A DNA stretch of 5,970 nucleotides from DASPTT01 sp035623275 (GTDB taxonomy: Bacteria; Actinomycetota; Acidimicrobiia; Acidimicrobiales; UBA8190): the NCBI GenBank assembly GCA_035623275.1, contig DASPTT010000164.1, positions 1 to 5,970 on the forward strand. The letters run 5' to 3'. Under the pieces are notes generated by a model. It did no database searches. It was not told where the DNA came from and saw only the letters and a program-made list of their open reading frames with translations. Positions 1-5,970 of this stretch are shown here, one piece after another. The translations under genes and the position numbers were made by a program. The first letter of the stretch is position 1. Each line of letters begins with the position of its first letter.

Positions 1-939
1 GACCACCGAGGCCACCCCGTAGGCCGCGCTGGCGGTCAGGGCGGCCGACGCCGCCAGGGAGGCCACGACGCGGGCCTTGTGACGCCGAGAAGCGCTGGCG
101 AGCGTCCGCTGCCGTGCCCGGCGCCGGGCGTATAGGTCGGCGTCCGCGGCGAGCAGCAGGCGCTCGGGGTCGTCCGGCGACTGCGGGCCGAGCGACGCGA
201 TGCCCGCCACGCCCCAGCTGAAGGCGGGCCCGCCGAGCTCCTCGGCGCGCTGGAGCATCCGGCGCGAGCCGAACTCGCTCGTGAACGGGGAGACCACGAC
301 GAACTCGTCGCCGCCGGCGCGATAGAGGCTGTCGAGGTCGCGCAGCGAACGCCGGAGGACGGCCACCAGGGCGATCAAGGTGGCGTCGCCGGCGGCGTGC
401 CCCTGCTCGTCGTTGATGTGCTTGAGGCCGTCGAGGTCGATCATGGCCAGCGAGACGTCCAGCCCCGAGCGCCGGGCGCTGGCCACGGCGTGCGGCAGCT
501 CCTCCTGCAGCGCCCGGCGGTTGGCGCAGCCGGTGAGGGGATCGATCCGGGCCGAGGCCCGGAGGCTCCCCGCGGCGGCGTCGACCGACTCCAACATGAG
601 CTGGTCGATGACCCGGGGCACGCCGTCGGCGGTGGTGGCGACGGCGGCGGACAGCGGTCCGGGGGAGTCGACGAGGCCGGCCAGCACCTCGCGCAGGCAG
701 GTCACGGCGGCGAGGGCGTCGACCGGAGAGGTGAACCGGGCACCCCAGGTCCGGGCGGCCCGGCCCAGGTCGGGCGTCTCGGTGCCGCGCCCGAGGGCGT
801 CGAGCACCGCACCGACCAGGAACCGCGCGTCGGACTCGGCGATGTGGGTGGTCTCCACCCCGCGGCGCTGGCAGCGCTCGTACCAGGCCGCGAGCAGGCC
901 GGTGCGCAGGTCGCCCGGATCCGCATGTGCTCGAGACAT
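1..939 (-). CDS. Diguanylate cyclase (GGDEF domain protein), 3' end outside window
   Basis: Predicted to condense two GTP molecules into the second messenger cyclic-di-GMP. The visible 313 residues run off the left edge without a stop. Residues 1-130 form an alpha-helical-looking region that I do not recognise. The GGDEF domain spans about 131-273: DPLTGCANRR near 133, the metal-binding stretch IDLDGLKHINDEQGH near 167-180, the inhibitory I-site RDLD at 200-203, and the catalytic GGDEF at 209-213 exactly five residues later, then SWGVAG and DADLYARR. Both key sites are intact, so an active, product-inhibited enzyme is expected. A basic linker and an alanine/valine-rich hydrophobic run from about residue 290 suggest a membrane segment after the catalytic domain; it is cut by the window edge. 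I chose ATG 939 because GGGAG lies nine bases upstream; an in-frame ATG at 957 is the alternative. The gene is divergent from mnmA. Domain call is near certain; the sensory input is unknown. Confidence 0.92.
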   Translation of the reverse strand, partial: MSRAHADPGDLRTGLLAAWYERCQRRGVETTHIAESDARFLVGAVLDALGRGTETPDLGRAARTWGARFTSPVDALAAVTCLREVLAGLVDSPGPLSAAVATTADGVPRVIDQLMLESVDAAAGSLRASARIDPLTGCANRRALQEELPHAVASARRSGLDVSLAMIDLDGLKHINDEQGHAAGDATLIALVAVLRRSLRDLDSLYRAGGDEFVVVSPFTSEFGSRRMLQRAEELGGPAFSWGVAGIASLGPQSPDDPERLLLAADADLYARRRARQRTLASASRRHKARVVASLAASAALTASAAYGVASVV

Positions 940-948
940 CGAATCTCG

Positions 949-953
949 CTCCC
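949..953 (-). promoter_or_regulatory. Ribosome binding site of the GGDEF gene
   Basis: On the minus strand GGGAG lies nine bases before ATG 939. This favours that start over the upstream in-frame ATG at 957, which has no purine-rich motif before it. It is the only conventional Shine-Dalgarno-like site among the four gene starts in this window. Confidence 0.55.
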
Positions 954-1132
954 GCATCGTTACCGTCAGCCCGCGCAGCGATCTTGGCATCCGGACACAG
1001 CTGCTTCCAGCCGGCCCACACCCTGTGCCCACTCGTTGTGCTCCGGTTGTGGCACGGGACCTGCCGGCCAGGTCGCCCACGGCGCGAGGGCGTGGCGCCC
1101 CGGGCGGGCGCGGCGGCGGCCCTGGGGTTTCG

Positions 1133-1138
1133 TACGCT
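1133..1138 (+). promoter_or_regulatory. Candidate -10 element for leaderless mnmA transcript
   Basis: TACGCT fits the actinobacterial TANNNT -10 consensus. Six bases separate it from the A of the mnmA ATG, which would place the transcription start on the start codon itself. There is no properly spaced Shine-Dalgarno site; the only purine run, GGGG, is two bases from ATG, too close to act. No recognisable -35 is present. This is inference from spacing and motif only. Confidence 0.4.
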
Positions 1139-1144
1139 GGGGCA

Positions 1145-2218
1145 ATGCGGGTGATGGTGGCGATGTCAGGTGGCGTCGACTCGTCCGTGGCGGCCGGGCT
1201 CCTCGTCGAGGCCGGCCACGAGGTGGTGGGCGCCACCCTGAAGCTCTGGGGCGGGCTGTCGGACTCGGGCTGCTGCTCGGTGGCCGACGTCGACGACGCC
1301 CGGACCGCGGCGCGCCAGCTCGACGTGCCCCATCACGTCTTCAACCTGGCGGAGCGCTTCGAGACCTCGGTCGTCGACCACTACGTCGAGGAGCACCGCC
1401 GCGGCCGCACTCCGAACCCTTGCATCGAGTGCAACCGGCACGTGAAGTTCGGCACGCTCCTCGAGCGGGCGCGCCGGCTCGGGTTCGACGCGCTGGCCAC
1501 CGGCCACCACGCCCGGGTCGTCCATCGCGACGGGGCGCCGCGCCTGGCGCGCGGGGTGGACCGAGCCAAGGACCAGTCCTACGTCCTGTCGATGCTGACC
1601 TGTGGCCAGCTGGCCGAGGTCGTCCTCCCCATCGGGTCGATGACCAAGGCAGAGGTGCGGGCGCACGCCGAGCGGCTGCGGCTCGTCACCGCCTCGAAGC
1701 CCGACAGCCAAGACGTCTGTTTCATCCAGTCGGGCGCGGGGCGTCGGCGGTTCCTCGAGGACCGCCTCCCGTTGCACGAGGCGCAGCTGGTCGACGCCGG
1801 CAGTGGTGCGGTGGTCGGCTCCGTCGACGCCGTCGAGCTCGTCACCGTCGGCCAGCGGCGTGGCCTGGGCGTGGCCGTCGACGGCCGCCGTCGCTTCGCC
1901 CTGTCGGTGGACGTCGGGGGCCGCCGCGTCGTCGTCGGCGACGCCGACGCGGCGAGCAGCGTGCGGGTCGAGCTCGAGGCGCCCACCTGGGTCGAGCACC
2001 CGTTGCCCCCGGGCAGCCCGGTGCTCGCCCAGACCAGCGCGCACGGCGCCGCCTCGCCCGGGACCTGGGACGGCCGGGGCCTGGTGTTCGACCGCCCCCA
2101 GCGCGGGGTGGCCCCGGGCCAGACCGTCGCCTTCTACGACCCTCGGCGTCCCGACCTCGTCGTGGGCGCGGCCATCGCCGCCCGTGCGGGCGCCGCGTCG
2201 GGCCCGGGTTCGGCATAG
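1145..2218 (+). CDS. mnmA: tRNA-specific 2-thiouridylase MnmA
   Basis: MnmA activates the C2 of uridine-34 in the anticodon of Lys, Glu and Gln tRNAs with ATP and replaces oxygen with sulfur, giving the s2U wobble base. The product is 357 residues, normal for the family. Visible motifs: the PP-loop ATP site SGGVDSS at 8-14; NPCIECNRHVKF at 91-102, containing active-site Cys96 and an extra Cys93; TGHH at 119-122; KDQSYVLSML at 142-151; the second catalytic cysteine Cys192 in SQDVCFI; TVGQRRGLGV at 234-243; and the C-terminal barrel motif RPQRGVAPGQTVAFYD at 317-332. The frame stays open upstream to about 380, but that part overlaps the GGDEF gene and has no MnmA homology, so ATG 1145, directly before MRVMVAMSGGVDSS, is the start. 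ligA follows after 21 bases. The cysteine desulfurase often found beside actinobacterial mnmA is not in view. Confidence 0.97.
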   Translation: MRVMVAMSGGVDSSVAAGLLVEAGHEVVGATLKLWGGLSDSGCCSVADVDDARTAARQLDVPHHVFNLAERFETSVVDHYVEEHRRGRTPNPCIECNRHVKFGTLLERARRLGFDALATGHHARVVHRDGAPRLARGVDRAKDQSYVLSMLTCGQLAEVVLPIGSMTKAEVRAHAERLRLVTASKPDSQDVCFIQSGAGRRRFLEDRLPLHEAQLVDAGSGAVVGSVDAVELVTVGQRRGLGVAVDGRRRFALSVDVGGRRVVVGDADAASSVRVELEAPTWVEHPLPPGSPVLAQTSAHGAASPGTWDGRGLVFDRPQRGVAPGQTVAFYDPRRPDLVVGAAIAARAGAASGPGSA

Positions 2219-2226
2219 CCGCCCGA

Positions 2227-2232
2227 TACGCT
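2227..2232 (+). promoter_or_regulatory. Candidate -10 element for leaderless ligA transcript
   Basis: TACGCT, identical to the hexamer before mnmA, ends seven bases before the ligA ATG and lies wholly in the 21-base gap after the mnmA stop. No Shine-Dalgarno sequence precedes ATG 2240 (the bases are CCCGCGC). The pattern suggests ligA has its own leaderless promoter besides any read-through from mnmA. No -35 is evident. Confidence 0.4.
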
Positions 2233-2239
2233 CCCGCGC

Positions 2240-4318
2240 ATGGCGCAGTCGACCGAGTCGTCCGAGGCCGCACGCGCCGAGGAGCTGCGATCCCAGATCC
2301 GGCACCACGACCAGCTCTACTACGTGCTCGACGCGCCGGAGATCTCGGACGCCGACTACGACGACCTGGTGCGGGAGCTCGTCGCGCTCGAGACGGCGCA
2401 TCCGGAGCTGCGCACGCCCGATTCCCCGACGCTGCGGGTGGGCGGCGAGCCCTCGGCGTTGTTCGCCCCGGTGCGGCACCTCACCCAGATGATGAGCCTC
2501 GACGACGCCTTCGGCATCGACGACCTCGACGCGTGGTTCGACCGGATGGCGCGCACGGTCCCCGAGGTGGTCGACGCGGACTTCGTGTGCGAGCTCAAGA
2601 TCGACGGGCTGGCCATGTCCCTGGTCTACGAGGAGGGTGCGCTCGTGCGCGCCGCCACTCGAGGTGACGGCGTGACCGGGGACGACGTGACCCACAACGT
2701 CCGGACGGTGGCGTCGGTGCCCCACCGGCTGCACTGGCCGCGCTCGGACGGGCCCGTCCCGTCCCTCCTCGAGGTGCGCGGCGAGATCTACATGCCGGTG
2801 TCGGCCTTCGAGGAGCTGAACCTCCGGCAGATCGAGGCCGGGGCCAAGACGTTCGCGAACCCGCGCAACTCGGCTGCGGGGTCGCTGCGCCAGAAGGACC
2901 CGGCCGTCACGGCCAGCCGCGAGCTGTCGTTCTGGGCCTATCAGCTGGGCGCGATCGAAGGGGCGCCCGTTCCGGCCACGCACGAGCAGGCCCTCGCCCT
3001 GCTGCACGGCGCCGGGCTGCCGGTGAACCCCGAGACCAAGCTGCTGCACGGCCGGGCCGACGCGGAGGCCTACTGCACGCGCTGGGAGGCGCACCGCCAC
3101 GATCTGGACTACCAGATCGACGGTGTGGTGGTGAAGGTCGACGACCTCGCCGTCCAGGAGCGGCTCGGCCAGACCTCGCGGGCGCCGCGTTGGGCCATCG
3201 CGTTCAAGTTCCCGCCGGAGGAGCGGGCCACGCGCCTGCGCGACATCCTCGTCTCGATCGGCCGGACCGGCCGGGCGACGCCGTTCGCCGTGCTCGAGCC
3301 CGTCTTCGTCGGCGGCTCCACGGTGGGGCTGGCGACCCTCCACAACGAGGATCAGGTCCGGCTCAAAGACGTCCGGCCCGGCGACGTCGTGATCGTCCGC
3401 AAGGCGGGCGACGTGATCCCCGAGGTCGTGGGGCCCGTGATCGCCGAGCGCAAGCGCGGGGCGAGGCGGTGGCGCTTCCCGACCACGTGCCCGAGCTGTG
3501 GCGGCCCCCTGGTGCGGCTGCCCGGCGAGAGCGACACGTTCTGCACCAACATCGACTGTCCCGCGCAGCGCGTGCAGCGGATCGTGCACTTCGCCTCGCG
3601 TGGGGCCATGGACATCGAGGGCCTCGGGGAGAAGCGCGTCACGCAGTTCGTGGAGCTCGGCCTGCTCTCCGACCCCGGCGACATCTACTCGCTCGACGCC
3701 GTGCGTCTGGTGTCGATCGAGCGCTTCGGCGAGCTGTCCGTCGACAACCTGCTGCGGGCCGTCGACGCGTCGCGCGGCCGTCCGCTGTCACGGTTGCTGG
3801 TCGGGCTCGGGATCCGCCACCTCGGCCCCACCGGCGCCCGCGCCCTGGCCCGGGCGATGGGCTCGCTCGACGCCATCATCCACGCGGGCGTCGACGAGCT
3901 CGCCGCCGTCGACGGCATCGGCCCCGTGATCGCCGACAGCGTGGCGGAGTTCCTCGCCTCGCCGGCCAACCGTGTCGTGATCGACAAGCTCGCCGCCGCC
4001 GGGGTGTCGCTCGAGGAGCCCGGGGCGCGCCGGGGGGAACCGGGCCCCGGTGCGCCGGCGGGGACGCCCCAGGCCCTCGCCGGCAGGGTGGTGGTGGTGA
4101 CGGGGACGTTGGAGGGGTTCACGCGCGAGGAGGCCGAGGAGGCCATCGTGGCGCGCGGCGGCTCGTCGCCGGGCAGCGTGTCGCGAAAGACGTGGGCCGT
4201 CGTGGTGGGGACCGCACCCGGCTCGGCCAAGCTGCGCAAGGCCGAGGAGCTCGGCATCCCGGTGGTGGACGGCGCGCGCTTCACCGAGCTGCTGGAGACC
4301 GGCGAGCTGCCGGCCTGA
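2240..4318 (+). CDS. ligA: NAD+-dependent DNA ligase LigA
   Basis: LigA seals nicks in replicating and repaired DNA using NAD+ as the adenylate donor. At 692 residues it is full length and has every family domain in order. Domain Ia (about 1-80) holds the NAD+-binding HHDQLYYVLDAPEISDADYD stretch at 22-41. The adenylation domain (about 81-330) has nucleotidyl-acceptor Lys120 in ELKIDG, then TRGDGVTGDDVTHNVRT, LEVRGEIYMP at 177-186, DGVVVKV at 294-300 and AIAFKFPPE at 319-327. An OB fold follows (about 331-405). The zinc finger ligands are Cys417, Cys420, Cys435 and Cys440. Helix-hairpin-helix repeats cover about 441-590 (VGLGIRHLGP, VDGIGPVIADSV). A Pro/Gly-rich linker (592-610) leads to the C-terminal BRCT domain (611-692, TGTLEGFTREEAEEAI, GSVSRKT, KAEELGIPVVDG). 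No key residue is missing. The segment GSAKLRKA is one residue longer than GSKLAKA of E. coli. Expected to be essential. Confidence 0.98.
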   Translation: MAQSTESSEAARAEELRSQIRHHDQLYYVLDAPEISDADYDDLVRELVALETAHPELRTPDSPTLRVGGEPSALFAPVRHLTQMMSLDDAFGIDDLDAWFDRMARTVPEVVDADFVCELKIDGLAMSLVYEEGALVRAATRGDGVTGDDVTHNVRTVASVPHRLHWPRSDGPVPSLLEVRGEIYMPVSAFEELNLRQIEAGAKTFANPRNSAAGSLRQKDPAVTASRELSFWAYQLGAIEGAPVPATHEQALALLHGAGLPVNPETKLLHGRADAEAYCTRWEAHRHDLDYQIDGVVVKVDDLAVQERLGQTSRAPRWAIAFKFPPEERATRLRDILVSIGRTGRATPFAVLEPVFVGGSTVGLATLHNEDQVRLKDVRPGDVVIVRKAGDVIPEVVGPVIAERKRGARRWRFPTTCPSCGGPLVRLPGESDTFCTNIDCPAQRVQRIVHFASRGAMDIEGLGEKRVTQFVELGLLSDPGDIYSLDAVRLVSIERFGELSVDNLLRAVDASRGRPLSRLLVGLGIRHLGPTGARALARAMGSLDAIIHAGVDELAAVDGIGPVIADSVAEFLASPANRVVIDKLAAAGVSLEEPGARRGEPGPGAPAGTPQALAGRVVVVTGTLEGFTREEAEEAIVARGGSSPGSVSRKTWAVVVGTAPGSAKLRKAEELGIPVVDGARFTELLETGELPA

Positions 4319-4329
4319 CCCGGATGTCG

Positions 4330-4382
4330 CCTGGTCGCTGGGTGCGGCCGCACCTCGAGTGCTCGCGCCGGCACCGACCAGG
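4330..4382. repeat. 8-base inverted repeat enclosing the palindrome (possible ligA terminator)
   Basis: CCTGGTCG at 4330-4337 and CGACCAGG at 4375-4382 are perfect complements separated by 37 bases that contain the GGTGCGGCCGCACC palindrome. In RNA this could form a stem with an inner hairpin just after ligA. There is no U-tract. A terminator role, or a control region for the downstream kinase, are both possible; neither is proven. Confidence 0.4.
4341..4354. repeat. 14-base perfect palindrome downstream of ligA
   Basis: GGTGCGGCCGCACC is its own reverse complement. It begins 23 bases after the ligA stop codon. It could be an operator or the inner part of a terminator hairpin, but a perfect palindrome leaves no loop and no T-run follows, so an intrinsic terminator is not well supported. 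Confidence 0.55.
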
Positions 4383-4383
4383 T

Positions 4384-4432
4384 GCCAGCGTCCACCGTCA
4401 CCGGCTCGGGCGTCGGTAGCCTGGACGCTGGC
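4384..4432. repeat. 11-base perfect inverted repeat bracketing the kinase promoter
   Basis: GCCAGCGTCCA at 4384-4394 is the exact reverse complement of TGGACGCTGGC at 4422-4432. The 27-base spacer contains most of the candidate TAGCCT -10 element, and the right arm ends two bases before the kinase ATG. As DNA it could be a paired operator; as RNA in a read-through transcript from ligA it could form a stem that hides the kinase translation start. The repeat is seen directly; the function is inference. Confidence 0.6.
4417..4422 (+). promoter_or_regulatory. Candidate -10 element of the PASTA kinase gene
   Basis: TAGCCT matches TANNNT and ends 12 bases before ATG 4435, implying a leader of roughly six bases or none. 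No Shine-Dalgarno site precedes the ATG. An alternative is GACGCT at 4424-4429, five bases before ATG, but it lacks the conserved T-A start. The hexamer's last base is the first base of the right inverted-repeat arm. Confidence 0.35.
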
Positions 4433-4434
4433 GT

Positions 4435-5970
4435 ATGCCGACCACCACCGACTCCATCGGGCGGGTCCTCTCGGGCCGGTACCGCATCGAATCCGCGCTC
4501 GGTTCGGGCGCGTCCGCGCACGTCTACGCGGCATGGGACGTGACCCTCCATCGGCGCGTGGCGGTCAAGGTGCTGCACCCGGGTCTGGCTGCCGACGCGG
4601 CCTTCCTGCGGCGGTTCCGCTCGGAGGCCCAGGCCGCCGCCGCCCTGGCCCACCCCCACGTCCTCGCTGTCTTCGACTGGGGCGAGGACGACAGCGGCCC
4701 GTTCCTGGTGCTCGAGTACCTCGGCGGGGGCTCGCTTCGCGACATGCTCGACGACGGTCGGCGGCTGTCGATGTCGCAGACGGTGTCCATCGGGATCCAG
4801 GCCGCAGACGGCCTCGCCTATGCGCACGCGCGGGGCTTCGTGCATCGCGACGTGAAGCCCGCCAACCTCCTCTTCGACACCGACGGGCGCCTGCGCGTCG
4901 GCGACTTCGGGCTGGCCCGGGCGTTCGCCGAGGCCGCGGTCACCGAGCCGGTCGGCGCGACGGTGGGCACGGCCCGCTACGCCGCTCCGGAGCAGGCGCT
5001 GGGCAACCCCGTCGACGGCCGCGCCGATGTGTACTCGCTGGCGCTCGTCCTCTACGAGGCCGTGACCGGCGTGGTCCCCTTCAGCGCGGACACGACCTTC
5101 TCGACGCTCATGGCCCGCGTCGGCGCGGTGCTGCCGGGCCACGACGCGCTCGGGCCCCTCGCCCCGGTGCTCGACGACGCGGCCGCGCCGGACCCCGAGC
5201 AGCGGGTCGACGCCGCAGGCCTCGCGGCCGCCCTGCGCTCCCTGGCGACCGCGCTGCCCGCGCCCGACCCGATGCCGCTCGCCCTGGTCTCCCGGGCCCC
5301 CACCCGGGTCGAGGCCATCCAGGCCGCCGCGGCCAGGGACATGACCCAGCACGCCCCCGTGATGGCGCCGCCGGTGCCCTACGGGCTCACGGGCCGAGCG
5401 GCTCGGACGGGGGACGACGAGGACGTCCTCGACCTCGCGGCCGCCGTGGGCGTGGCCGATGCCGAGTCCGGCAGCCGGCGCTCGGCCCGCCGGCAGGGGC
5501 GCCACGGCCGGCGCTGGCCGTGGGTCACGGCCACGATCGTCCTCGTGCTCGCCCTGCTCGGGGCGGGCGGCACCTACGCGGCCGTGCGCACCAAGGCGTT
5601 CACGCCCTCGCACGCGGTGGTGGCGGTGACCGGGCAGAGCGTGCCGGCGGCGACCGCCGCCCTGCGTCGTCAGCACCTGTCGCTCGCGGTCGTCGGCCAC
5701 CGGTACTCGACCACCGTCCCCGCCGGGATCGTCGTCCGCATGGTCCCCGCGGCCGGCACCTCCATGAAGGAGGGGTCCACCGTCGGGGTGGTCGTCTCGG
5801 GCGGGCCGCCCCCGGTGGCGGTGCCGAGCCTCACCGGCGTGACGGGCGACTGCGCGGCGGTCACCTCCGTGCTCGCCGCGGCCGGCCTCAAGGCGGCGTG
5901 CACCCACGAGAACTCGACCGCCATCACCAGCGGCACCGTGATCCGCTGGTCCCCACAGGGCAGCGCCCCC
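4435..5970 (+). CDS. Membrane serine/threonine protein kinase with PASTA repeats (PknB/StkP type), 3' end outside window
   Basis: A receptor-like kinase: the cytoplasmic domain phosphorylates Ser/Thr targets, while extracellular PASTA repeats in this family bind muropeptides or lipid II and couple cell-wall state to growth and division. The visible 512 residues have no stop. Kinase domain about 15-275: glycine loop GSGASAHVY (23-31), VAVK with ATP-binding Lys45, probable alpha-C Glu64, catalytic HRDVKPAN with Asp139, DFG at 157-159, activation-loop Thr170, Thr176 and Thr179, GTARYAAPEQ (178-187), DVYSLALVLYE, and conserved Arg257. All catalytic residues are present. A low-complexity linker (about 282-345), a basic stretch (347-360) and one transmembrane helix (about 361-384) follow, giving an N-in topology. 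PASTA 1 is about 393-460 and PASTA 2 starts near 461 (VPSLTGVTGDC) and is cut by the edge; it carries Cys473 and Cys489. ATG 4435 is the only sensible start. More PASTA units probably follow. It is not in the usual pknB/rodA/pbpA neighbourhood, so I give no symbol. Confidence 0.95.
   Translation, partial: MPTTTDSIGRVLSGRYRIESALGSGASAHVYAAWDVTLHRRVAVKVLHPGLAADAAFLRRFRSEAQAAAALAHPHVLAVFDWGEDDSGPFLVLEYLGGGSLRDMLDDGRRLSMSQTVSIGIQAADGLAYAHARGFVHRDVKPANLLFDTDGRLRVGDFGLARAFAEAAVTEPVGATVGTARYAAPEQALGNPVDGRADVYSLALVLYEAVTGVVPFSADTTFSTLMARVGAVLPGHDALGPLAPVLDDAAAPDPEQRVDAAGLAAALRSLATALPAPDPMPLALVSRAPTRVEAIQAAAARDMTQHAPVMAPPVPYGLTGRAARTGDDEDVLDLAAAVGVADAESGSRRSARRQGRHGRRWPWVTATIVLVLALLGAGGTYAAVRTKAFTPSHAVVAVTGQSVPAATAALRRQHLSLAVVGHRYSTTVPAGIVVRMVPAAGTSMKEGSTVGVVVSGGPPPVAVPSLTGVTGDCAAVTSVLAAAGLKAACTHENSTAITSGTVIRWSPQGSAP

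Larger units (their letters stand above)
940..1144. promoter_or_regulatory. Divergent intergenic region between GGDEF gene and mnmA
   Basis: These 205 bases separate two divergently oriented genes, so they should hold the promoters of both. The part next to the GGDEF gene (about 957-1055) is less GC-rich than the coding DNA, as expected for a control region. On the minus strand a TAACGA hexamer at 957-962 could be the -10 element of the GGDEF gene, but no convincing -35 is seen. GTTGTG occurs twice close together (about 1035-1051). The mnmA-proximal part (about 1081-1120) is almost pure G+C. No gene, tRNA or strong hairpin was found. Confidence 0.5.

Noticed and set aside
1081..1120. G+C-rich stretch before mnmA with partial self-complementarity (GGCGC/GCGCC) as a hairpin or riboswitch
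   Set aside because: The matches are short and expected by chance at this composition; no riboswitch core motif is visible.
380..1144. Upstream in-frame extension of mnmA by 255 codons
   Set aside because: It overlaps the GGDEF gene antisense, shows no MnmA similarity, and the protein from ATG 1145 already has the family's full length and N-terminal motif.
397..2667. 756-codon plus-strand frame spanning the GGDEF gene, the intergenic region, mnmA and part of ligA
   Set aside because: It is a shadow frame over three unrelated regions with Arg/Gly/Pro-rich product and no motif.
1166..3589. 807-codon open frame on the minus strand across mnmA and ligA
   Set aside because: It lies antisense to two certain genes, its product is Arg/Gly/His/Asp-rich without any recognisable domain, and long antisense frames are expected in DNA with nearly pure G/C third positions.
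4341..4354. Palindrome as a classical Rho-independent terminator
   Set aside because: There is no loop in the perfect palindrome and no T-run after it, so I list it only as a repeat.
3190..4419. 409-codon plus-strand frame inside ligA running into the intergenic region
   Set aside because: It is an out-of-frame shadow of ligA; the ligA frame holds all expected motifs including zinc finger, HhH and BRCT.
3685..5907. 740-codon open frame on the minus strand across the ligA end and the kinase gene
   Set aside because: It is antisense to ligA and to clear kinase and PASTA motifs, of low-complexity composition, and crosses the intergenic control region; a GC artefact.

Overview
The window is very GC-rich, with G or C in nearly all third codon positions. 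It comes from a high-GC bacterium, most likely an Actinomycetota member. Two things support this: mnmA and ligA lie side by side, a neighbourhood also known in mycobacteria and other actinobacteria, and three genes look like actinobacterial leaderless genes. The BRCT tail of the ligase resembles what I recall of Acidimicrobiia ligases. That class assignment is a guess from memory, not a search result.

Layout. (1) Positions 939 to 1, minus strand: a diguanylate cyclase (GGDEF protein) with intact catalytic and inhibitory sites, followed by a hydrophobic segment cut by the left edge. (2) Positions 940-1144: a 205-base divergent intergenic region. (3) Positions 1145-2218, plus strand: mnmA, the tRNA 2-thiouridylase, with a CxxC-type active site. 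(4) Positions 2240-4318, plus strand: ligA, the complete NAD+-dependent DNA ligase, starting 21 bases after mnmA. (5) Positions 4319-4434: a short intergenic region unusually rich in inverted repeats. (6) Position 4435 to the right edge, plus strand: a membrane-anchored serine/threonine kinase with extracellular PASTA repeats, cut inside the second repeat. No RNA gene, mobile element, CRISPR array or phage feature is visible.

How the genes relate. mnmA and ligA are housekeeping genes (tRNA wobble-base thiolation; sealing of DNA nicks) in a probable transcription unit, although each also has its own -10-like hexamer. The flanking genes are signalling genes: a cyclic-di-GMP synthase on one side and a cell-wall-sensing kinase on the other. 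Nothing in the sequence shows that they work together. I see no previously undescribed multi-gene system here. The best leads are regulatory: the 11-base perfect inverted repeat that brackets the kinase promoter and ends two bases before its start codon, and the shared TACGCT/TAGCCT hexamers before three genes that lack normal ribosome binding sites.
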